Assembly (NCBI GenBank): GCA_945947045.1
Contig: CAMEXG010000148.1
Location: 1-5,027 of the forward strand
From: an uncultured Spirochaetales bacterium
GTDB taxonomy: Bacteria; Spirochaetota; Spirochaetia; Sphaerochaetales; Sphaerochaetaceae
DNA: 5,027 bases
Reading direction: 5' to 3'
Position 1 is the stretch's first letter; each line of letters opens with the position of its first letter. Shown here in pieces: positions 1 through 5,027 of this stretch. Made by a program: the position numbers and the translations under genes. The notes beneath the pieces were generated by a model, which was not told the origin of the DNA, made no database searches, and worked only from the letters and a program-made list of their open reading frames with translations.

Positions 1-43
1 AAAATAAACATGGCAAATTAGCCTCTAAAAAAGGAAGTTTTAT

Positions 44-109
44 ATGATACACGAAGGAAAATTGAGTTTAATTACGTTTGAAAAAACAGAAGAAGTTATG
101 TTTTCATAA
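44..109 (+). CDS. possible 21-residue leader or small ORF (speculative)
   Basis: An ATG at 44 opens a 21-codon ORF (MIHEGKLSLITFEKTEEVMF, then S) that stops with TAA at 107-109. It is preceded by AAGGAAG at 31-37, six bases before the start, which is a good Shine-Dalgarno. Its ATG overlaps, as ATGA, the TGA that ends a possible upstream reading frame. Its stop lies one base before the Shine-Dalgarno of the lipoprotein gene. This arrangement fits a coupled small gene or leader peptide, but an ORF this short can arise by chance. The peptide has no recognisable motif, signal sequence or membrane segment. No function is assigned. Confidence 0.2.
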   Translation: MIHEGKLSLITFEKTEEVMFS

Positions 110-110
110 T

Positions 111-116
111 GGAGGG
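111..116 (+). promoter_or_regulatory. ribosome binding site that sets the lipoprotein start at ATG 120
   Basis: GGAGGG lies three bases before the ATG at 120, a strong but rather close Shine-Dalgarno. It decides the start codon. The longest reading frame opens further upstream at a TTG at 78, but that TTG has no purine-rich site before it and would place 14 polar, lysine-rich residues ahead of the signal peptide. Confidence 0.75.
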
Positions 117-119
117 AGT

Positions 120-2060
120 ATGAGGAAAGCATATAACATCTTTATTATTATTCTTTGTTCTCTGCTACTATTCTCTTGCAATAAGAAAGAAGTGAAAAAA
201 ACTGAACCTGTTGTAACCATGAGTGAAGTAGAAAATATAGCGGAAGAAAGGATCAAAGTATCAGTATATTGCTATGATGTGGCCCTTATTAAAGGTTTGA
301 CTCCTCTTCTGGAAGAGAGATTTCCCGATGTGGACTTAGAAGTCATCACCGGCGTCAACGATATTTCTTTCCTGACTATGTTGAATGAGCATGGAGAGTT
401 ACCAGACATTATGTGTATGAGAAGATTCTCTCTCAATGATGCCAAGTATATCCGCTCCAATCTCATGGACCTCAGTCGTACAGAAGTCGCCGCTACATTC
501 CATTCTTCTATTCTCGAACAGAACAGAGATGAAGACGGCTCTATCCGCTGGCTTCCTTCCTGTGCTGAAGTAGACGGTTTGTTGGCCTCTCGAAAAGTAT
601 TTGAAGAGAATGGCCTGGAGATTCCTACAAACTACGAAGAGTTTGAGAATGCAATGGAAGTCTTCAAAGAAAAAGGTATTATTCCCTTCATCTCTGATTT
701 TAAGTATGACTATACTTGTCTCGAGGTATTACAGGGGGTCTCCATATCTCAGTTGATGACTCTGGAAGGTATCGAGTGGAGACAGAAGTATGAAAGTGAG
801 AAAGAAGGGGATCATGTCACTTTGGATGAAAAATTATGGCTTCCTGTCTTCGAGAAGTTCTATTCATTCGTTGAAACTACTGGGTTAGGTCAAAAGGATA
901 CAAATAATTCATTCCTCGTTGTCAATAACGAATTTAACGCCAAAAACGCAGCGGTTGTCAGAAACACTGCAGCAGTTTGCGCCGAGCTTGCCATTACAAA
1001 TGGGGAGATTGATCCTGTAATGTTACCTTTCTACGGAGAGACTGAGAATGATAACTGGATCTTGACTTATCCTACTTATCAGGTGGCTGTAAGCAAGAAA
1101 GTAGAAGAGAACAGCAGAAAGAAGGAGATAGTCCTCGATATGTTATCTCTCATGCTGTCTGAGGAAGGAGAGTTGGCTACTGTACAGGGTGCTCCACTCT
1201 TGTCTTATACAATGACCAACCAACTTGAGCTTTCTCCTGTATTCGACACTATCATGCCTGAAATAGAGAGAAACCACATCTATATGAGACTTGCTTCTCT
1301 CGAGTTCTTTAATGCCTCCATGACAGTCGTACAGGGTATTCTTAAGGGTCAGTATCCAACTCCTAGAGATGCTTTTGAAGCTTTTAATGAGCTCTTACTA
1401 AAGGATAGCGCCACCGACGACACTATTGTTTATACCTCTGACATCTATGAGCCATATGGCATGACTGAAACTGGAAATAGGGCTGAAAGCTCCACTCTTA
1501 ATTTGATAAGAGAAGGACTATGGGTAAGCAGTGAAAACAAAAGGTATGCATATACTGAGACTGAGGGATATGAGAAGACAGAGGTGGCAATATCATTCTC
1601 AGGCCTGAACGCTACTCCTGTGTTTAAGGATGACTATACCTTATATATGTTGAATAACGTCATCTGTCCAAGAAAGACCGTATATATAATGGATATGACA
1701 GGAGCTGAGATAGACCAACTTCTTACAGAACTGATTAATGTAAGAGAAAACGGCAGTAATCCTCTCATTCATGAGAATATGCTTCCTGCAGCATCTGGCT
1801 TCTCTTACTCTGTAAAAGATAACGGAGATGGAACATTCCAGTACTGTGGATCAGATCTTGAGAAAGATAGAGTCTATAAAGGCTTATGTATCGGAAATAT
1901 TACGGTTGTAATCGACCCTACATTCGCAAAAGCTCCAGTATCAAGTGAGTTGAGAAAGAAGCTTATTTCAGTAAATCTTCTCGCAAATACGGCAATTAAC
2001 AATCTTGTCAAACAGGGATATAGCTTTAAACCAGCTACACCATATTTGACATTTCTATAG
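120..2060 (+). CDS. solute-binding lipoprotein fused to a 5'-nucleotidase C-terminal-like domain
   Basis: Predicted surface lipoprotein of 646 residues. Residues 1-20 form a lipoprotein signal peptide: RK at 2-3, a hydrophobic core, then LLFSC with the lipidated Cys20. A polar linker runs to about 44. Residues ~45-430 resemble family 1 ABC extracellular solute-binding proteins: an opening strand IKVSVYCYD, then the usual 'F-x-x-x-G-(L)-x-x-P-x-x-(Y/W)-x-E-F' segment at ~161-175, followed by KEKGIIPF at 183-190. Residues ~445-600 resemble a 5'-nucleotidase C-terminal domain: NLIREGL at 461-467, the strand VAISFSGLNA at 489-498, DMTGAEIDQLL at 525-535 (family TGA-(Q/E)-(I/L) motif), SGFSYSV at 559-565 and the DRVYKG strand at 583-588. 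The catalytic metallophosphatase half of true nucleotidases is absent, so nucleotidase activity is not expected. The usual G-G-x-R and terminal G-D-G-(F/Y) motifs are also missing. No permease or ATPase gene adjoins it; the kinase gene starts seven bases later, suggesting a sensing rather than an uptake role. Ligand unknown. The solute-binding call is firm, the C-terminal domain call moderate. Confidence 0.85.
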   Translation: MRKAYNIFIIILCSLLLFSCNKKEVKKTEPVVTMSEVENIAEERIKVSVYCYDVALIKGLTPLLEERFPDVDLEVITGVNDISFLTMLNEHGELPDIMCMRRFSLNDAKYIRSNLMDLSRTEVAATFHSSILEQNRDEDGSIRWLPSCAEVDGLLASRKVFEENGLEIPTNYEEFENAMEVFKEKGIIPFISDFKYDYTCLEVLQGVSISQLMTLEGIEWRQKYESEKEGDHVTLDEKLWLPVFEKFYSFVETTGLGQKDTNNSFLVVNNEFNAKNAAVVRNTAAVCAELAITNGEIDPVMLPFYGETENDNWILTYPTYQVAVSKKVEENSRKKEIVLDMLSLMLSEEGELATVQGAPLLSYTMTNQLELSPVFDTIMPEIERNHIYMRLASLEFFNASMTVVQGILKGQYPTPRDAFEAFNELLLKDSATDDTIVYTSDIYEPYGMTETGNRAESSTLNLIREGLWVSSENKRYAYTETEGYEKTEVAISFSGLNATPVFKDDYTLYMLNNVICPRKTVYIMDMTGAEIDQLLTELINVRENGSNPLIHENMLPAASGFSYSVKDNGDGTFQYCGSDLEKDRVYKGLCIGNITVVIDPTFAKAPVSSELRKKLISVNLLANTAINNLVKQGYSFKPATPYLTFL

Positions 2061-2064
2061 GTGA
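2059..2064 (+). promoter_or_regulatory. ribosome binding site of the kinase gene, overlapping the upstream stop codon
   Basis: AGGTGA begins inside the TAG stop (2058-2060) of the lipoprotein gene and precedes the ATG at 2068 by three bases. It pairs with the 5' part of the anti-Shine-Dalgarno sequence (AGGAGGTGAT consensus), so the effective spacing is normal. Overlap with the stop codon suggests that ribosomes finishing the lipoprotein gene start the kinase gene. Confidence 0.65.
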
Positions 2065-2067
2065 TAT

Positions 2068-4977
2068 ATGTTGAAAAGAGTTCTTTATGTACTTCTCTTG
2101 GCTTTAGTTGTCTTTACTGCATGCTACTTTGGCTATGCATACTTGAATAATGCAGATACTTTGATTTTTATGGAAAGCGCCTCCCATTTGGAGGAGATCT
2201 ATTCATACCTTGGGAAGTACATAAGCTCTACAAACAATAACAGCTTCGATTCCATGCATCTTTTTATGACTCAGCTTGAGTATACACTGGATTCCGGCGG
2301 TGACGACCAGTTTGTCTCTGATATGGTTTCTGCATGGAAAGAGAATCTTGGATTCAAAGAATTCTACTTTATCTCACGTAACGGCGAGTTAATGAGCATA
2401 GACGGTAAATACAAGCGTTTTGATTTGTCTTCATCTCTAGTGGATCTGATGATCAATGGCAGAGATATTATGACAGATGTCTCTATGCCAGGCTCCGACG
2501 GTTTGACTCTATACGCAATAAAGTGCCGGAAGCATAAATATAGAAGCTTTAATTACGAAGCCATCGCCGTAACATTCAGTAACGATAATATCCTAGATTT
2601 GCTGTCAATCAGTGCTTTCGATTCAAAAAGTGACAATTATGTAATCAACGGCGAAGGTAGAATAATCTTCAACGGTTCCAGTTTTAGAAATACTGAGAAT
2701 AGATTCTACAATGTAGTCAATTATCTGGAAAATAATTCTGATTTGACAAATCAAAAACTCCTATCTCTGGAAAAGTCCTGGACGGAAGGGAGTATGATTA
2801 CTCTATCCACCAAAATTGAGGGCGTCCCATATTACGTGGTCTCTGTCCCTCTTGAACAATCTGGATGGATATTGGTGGGGATGGTGGATGCCGGAGTTGT
2901 AAACAAAAACATCAGCCAGCTGCAGAACCTTACAATGGGTTTGGGATTCTCTGTCTCTGCACTTCTATTGGTCATTTTGTTTTCTATTGTCGTCACATCA
3001 TATATAAAGACGAAAAAGAGGCAGCAGGATGAGATCATGTTCCGTGACTCCCTTTTCTCTGATTTAAGCCAGAATGTAAACGACGTCTTTGTCATATTGG
3101 AGGAAAAGACTGACGAAGTCGTGTATGTTACACCTAATATTGATAGTGTACTTGGCGTCAAAGAAGAAGATGTGAAGAAAGACATTACCACTATAGATGG
3201 AATAAACGTTGATCGACTTATCGCCTCCAACCTGATGGAGCTTAATAAAAAAGACAAGATATCTTGGACCCAGGAGTATCTAAATAACGATATCGGTGAA
3301 ACAAGATATTTGGAGATTACTGCATATCACACGGAGTTCGGATCCTTAAAGAGAATAGTCATCGTAATATCCGATAGAAGTGAGGAAAGAAAACTCCAGA
3401 ACGCACTTTCTTCTTCTTTGGAGATTGCAAAGAACGCCAATGCTGCGAAGAGTAACTTCCTTGCCAATATGTCTCACGATATCCGAACACCTATGAATGC
3501 TATTGTAGGTTACTCCACACTCCTTATGAAAGATGCAGACGATAAGAATAAAGTCATCGAAATCGGAAAGAAAATAACATACTCGTCTCAGCATCTTTTG
3601 TCCTTGATCAACGATGTCTTGGACATGAGTAAGATAGAGAGTGGAAGGACAAGTCTCAACTCAGATAAAGTCGACGTCTCTGAGGTCATAAATAATATCA
3701 GCGAGATAGTACTGGTACAGACAAAGTCTAAAAAACAGTCTTTTGAAATAAAGACAAAGGGCAATATCCCGTCATATATTTATGCAGATAAACTCAGACT
3801 TACCCAGATACTGTTGAACCTCCTTTCTAACGCTGTAAAATACACAGAAAAGAATGGAACCATATCTCTTACTGTGGAGGGATATGGAAATAATGGGCAG
3901 ACTTCTCACTTGAGGTTCATCGTCTCTGACAATGGACAGGGGATGAGCAGGGAGTTTATAGAGAAAATTTTCGAACCATTCAGTAGGGAAACAAACTCAA
4001 TGACCAATAAGATCCAGGGTACTGGTCTAGGTATGTCCATTACTAAGAGCATTATCGATTTAATGGGTGGAACAATAGATATCCAGTCTGAGCCGGGTAA
4101 GGGTAGTGTATTTACCGTAGACTTGATCTTCTCTGTCCCTCTTGATGAAAACGATGATAATTTCTTTGCCGACCACGAAATAACAAGAGTACTAGTGGGA
4201 GATGACGAGATAGATATCACAGAAAACATCCAGTCTATCCTGTCCGATGCTGGCCTGGAGTGCGATGCTGCTATAGGTGGTTTGGAATCTGTGGATAAAG
4301 CTACTAGGGCATATGAAGACAATAACTCCTATGATGTCATTATTCTTGACTGGAAGATGCCTGACATGGATGGGGTGGAGTGTGTTAGAAGAATAAGGAA
4401 AGAAATAGGAAAGGATGTACCTATCTTCGTTCTCTCTTCATACGATGTCTCTGAGATAGAAGATGAAGCGAAAAAAGCAGGGGTCGATCTATTCCTTCCT
4501 AAACCATTCTTCCTTTCAAACTTCCAGCGTGTGTTGGATACTTATTATCAGAATAAGGCCAATATAGAGGAAGAAGGAAATAATAGTAATGATTTCTCTG
4601 GTGTGAAGATCCTTGTTGCAGAGGACAATGAGATAAATGCCGAGATCATTACCGAACTATTGGACAGCATAGGAATAAAGTGCGTAATAGCTGAAGACGG
4701 TTTTGAAGCCTTGAAAGTATTCACTGAAGAAAGCCCTGATGAATTCGATATGATTTTCATGGATATCCAGATGCCGATAATGGATGGGTATGAAAGTGCC
4801 AGAAGAATAAGGGCCTCCAACAACACAAGGGCGAAGTCCATCCCTATAATCGCCATGACGGCAAACGCCTTTGAAGATGATGTAAAGGCCAGCATGGCTT
4901 CTGGAATGAATGCGCATATTTCAAAGCCTATAGACTTCGAAAGATTGAAATCTATCATCAAGTCATTTAGAAGGTGA
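2068..4977 (+). CDS. hybrid sensor histidine kinase (Cache-like, PAS, HisKA, HATPase, REC, REC)
   Basis: Membrane-bound hybrid kinase of 969 residues. TM1 is ~5-26 and TM2 ~289-313, enclosing an extracellular domain of about 260 residues. Its wording (FYFISRNGELMSIDG at 99-113, NYVINGEGRIIF at 190-201, GWILVGMV at 266-273) matches Cache-like sensors of Clostridia hybrid kinases. A PAS-like domain spans ~332-437, followed by a short helix. HisKA carries the H-box NMSHDIRTPMNAIVGY with phospho-acceptor His470. HATPase motifs are complete: N-box LLSNAVKYT (Asn588), G1 DNGQG (621-625), F-box FEPF (635-638) and G2 GTGLG (651-655). REC1 (~705-825) has Asp712/Asp713, phospho-acceptor Asp761 in LDWKMPDMDG, Ser790 and Lys812. 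REC2 (~846-966) has Glu852/Asp853, Asp899 in MDIQMPIMDG, Thr931 and Lys953. Every catalytic residue is present, so the protein should be active. There is no Hpt or DNA-binding domain, so the relay must leave the protein, or REC2 acts by contact. Tight coupling to the upstream lipoprotein gene suggests that lipoprotein is its ligand-sensing partner (inference). Confidence 0.95.
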   Translation: MLKRVLYVLLLALVVFTACYFGYAYLNNADTLIFMESASHLEEIYSYLGKYISSTNNNSFDSMHLFMTQLEYTLDSGGDDQFVSDMVSAWKENLGFKEFYFISRNGELMSIDGKYKRFDLSSSLVDLMINGRDIMTDVSMPGSDGLTLYAIKCRKHKYRSFNYEAIAVTFSNDNILDLLSISAFDSKSDNYVINGEGRIIFNGSSFRNTENRFYNVVNYLENNSDLTNQKLLSLEKSWTEGSMITLSTKIEGVPYYVVSVPLEQSGWILVGMVDAGVVNKNISQLQNLTMGLGFSVSALLLVILFSIVVTSYIKTKKRQQDEIMFRDSLFSDLSQNVNDVFVILEEKTDEVVYVTPNIDSVLGVKEEDVKKDITTIDGINVDRLIASNLMELNKKDKISWTQEYLNNDIGETRYLEITAYHTEFGSLKRIVIVISDRSEERKLQNALSSSLEIAKNANAAKSNFLANMSHDIRTPMNAIVGYSTLLMKDADDKNKVIEIGKKITYSSQHLLSLINDVLDMSKIESGRTSLNSDKVDVSEVINNISEIVLVQTKSKKQSFEIKTKGNIPSYIYADKLRLTQILLNLLSNAVKYTEKNGTISLTVEGYGNNGQTSHLRFIVSDNGQGMSREFIEKIFEPFSRETNSMTNKIQGTGLGMSITKSIIDLMGGTIDIQSEPGKGSVFTVDLIFSVPLDENDDNFFADHEITRVLVGDDEIDITENIQSILSDAGLECDAAIGGLESVDKATRAYEDNNSYDVIILDWKMPDMDGVECVRRIRKEIGKDVPIFVLSSYDVSEIEDEAKKAGVDLFLPKPFFLSNFQRVLDTYYQNKANIEEEGNNSNDFSGVKILVAEDNEINAEIITELLDSIGIKCVIAEDGFEALKVFTEESPDEFDMIFMDIQMPIMDGYESARRIRASNNTRAKSIPIIAMTANAFEDDVKASMASGMNAHISKPIDFERLKSIIKSFRR

Positions 4978-4982
4978 CAACT

Positions 4983-5003
4983 CTCCCGCCTAAAGGCAGG
5001 GAG
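4983..5003. repeat. hairpin: 8-bp stem with one bulged base and TAAA loop
   Basis: CTCCCGCC (4983-4990) pairs with GGC (4995-4997) and GGGAG (4999-5003) around a TAAA loop, leaving A4998 bulged. The stem is G+C-rich and six bases past the kinase stop. The bases that follow are CTTCCTGAG, without a T-run, and the other side also lacks one, so a standard intrinsic terminator is unlikely on either strand, although the stem may still stabilise the kinase mRNA end. Confidence 0.75.
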
Positions 5004-5006
5004 CTT

Positions 5007-5025
5007 CCTGAGTCGTATTCTCAAG
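5007..5025 (-). repeat. second short hairpin in the putative element end
   Basis: CCTGAG (5007-5012) faces CTCAAG (5020-5025) across a seven-base loop. On the minus-strand RNA this makes a six-pair stem, CUUGAG with CUCAGG, including one G-U pair. On the plus strand one position is mismatched, so the minus-strand RNA folds better. Two consecutive hairpins would fit a structured RNA 3' region, but the stem is short and could be chance. Confidence 0.35.
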
Positions 5026-5027
5026 AA

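Larger units (their letters stand above)
1..119. other. 5' flank upstream of the lipoprotein gene; no complete recognised gene
   Basis: This stretch is A+T-rich and holds no recognisable RNA or complete known gene. All three forward frames close early. One frame stops with TAG at 19-21. Another reads HGKLASKKGSFI and stops with TGA at 45-47, so it could be the tail of an upstream gene, but a dozen residues are too few to identify one. A TATGAT hexamer at 43-48 resembles a -10 box but has no convincing -35 partner 15-19 bases upstream. No inverted repeat followed by a T-run is visible, so the following operon may be read from a promoter further upstream. Confidence 0.4.
4978..5027 (-). mobile_element. 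candidate IS200/IS605-family (TnpB-type) terminus, cut by the window end
   Basis: The 50 bases after the kinase stop are more G+C-rich at first and fold strongly. Read on the minus strand they give GAAGCTCCCTGCC, TTTA, then GGCGGGAGAGTTG. From memory this resembles the right ends of IS200/IS605-family elements, where a GAAGC-led hairpin with a CTTTAG or CTTCAG apex follows tnpB and forms part of its guide RNA scaffold. If so, the element lies to the right with tnpB on the minus strand reading toward the kinase gene. No transposase coding sequence is visible in the window, and the exact boundary cannot be set; it may fall inside the kinase stop codon. Alternatives are a dispersed non-coding repeat or a solitary end. 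Confidence 0.45.

Noticed and set aside
43..48. TATGAT as a -10 promoter box
   Set aside because: One mismatch from TATAAT, but no TTGACA-like hexamer at 15-19 bases upstream and no extended TG; A+T-rich flanks give such hexamers by chance.
78..119. TTG start at 78 giving a 660-residue lipoprotein
   Set aside because: It has no Shine-Dalgarno and would bury the lipoprotein signal peptide behind a polar, lysine-rich stretch. ATG at 120 has GGAGGG just upstream and gives a standard signal peptide.
2101..2130. Lipobox-like FTAC near Cys19 in the kinase N-terminus
   Set aside because: The hydrophobic stretch continues past the cysteine and Phe is poor at the -3 position; the segment works as the first transmembrane helix of a two-helix sensor kinase.
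2840..2855. 16-base direct repeat TCTCTGTCCCTCTTGA, also at 4130-4145
   Set aside because: Both copies lie inside the kinase coding frame and encode similar short peptides (SVPLE and SVPLD) in unrelated domains; no flanking similarity, so coincidence is the simplest reading.
4983..5003. Hairpin as an intrinsic terminator for the kinase operon
   Set aside because: No T-run follows the stem on either strand, and the apex and flanks fit an insertion-element end better.
4548..5024. Minus-strand open frames over the kinase gene, including one of 158 codons running in from the putative element end
   Set aside because: They mirror the kinase coding frame, have no recognisable domains, and the longest starts inside the hairpin region without a ribosome binding site.

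Overview
The window reads as a low-G+C (roughly 40%) Gram-positive genome, most likely a Clostridia member of the Lachnospiraceae type. This rests on strong GGAGG-like ribosome binding sites, a lipobox lipoprotein, and a hybrid histidine kinase whose sensor, H-box and G-box wording resembles hybrid kinases common in gut and rumen Lachnospiraceae. The taxonomic call comes from recalled family resemblance, not from a search.

Layout: positions 1-119 are a short 5' flank with no complete recognised gene. It holds a possible tail of an upstream gene and a 21-codon ORF with its own Shine-Dalgarno. Positions 120-2060 encode a 646-residue lipoprotein that joins an ABC-type extracellular solute-binding domain to a degenerate 5'-nucleotidase C-terminal-like domain. 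Seven bases later, at 2068-4977, lies a 969-residue membrane hybrid sensor kinase: TM, Cache-like extracellular domain, TM, PAS, HisKA, HATPase, REC, REC. Its ribosome binding site overlaps the stop codon of the lipoprotein gene, so the two are almost certainly co-transcribed and probably translationally coupled. Positions 4978-5027 abut the kinase stop codon and hold a hairpin-rich sequence that resembles the end of an IS200/IS605-family (TnpB-type) element, most of which would lie beyond the window.

Working model (inference): the lipoprotein is anchored on the outer face of the membrane and binds a small solute with its solute-binding domain, its nucleotidase-like domain, or both. It would then signal to the extracellular Cache-like domain of its partner kinase, which autophosphorylates at His470 and passes phosphate to Asp761 and/or Asp899. 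No permease, Hpt protein or DNA-binding output is present, so this looks like a dedicated sensing pair rather than a transport operon. Any downstream relay partner must be encoded elsewhere or beyond the putative insertion element.
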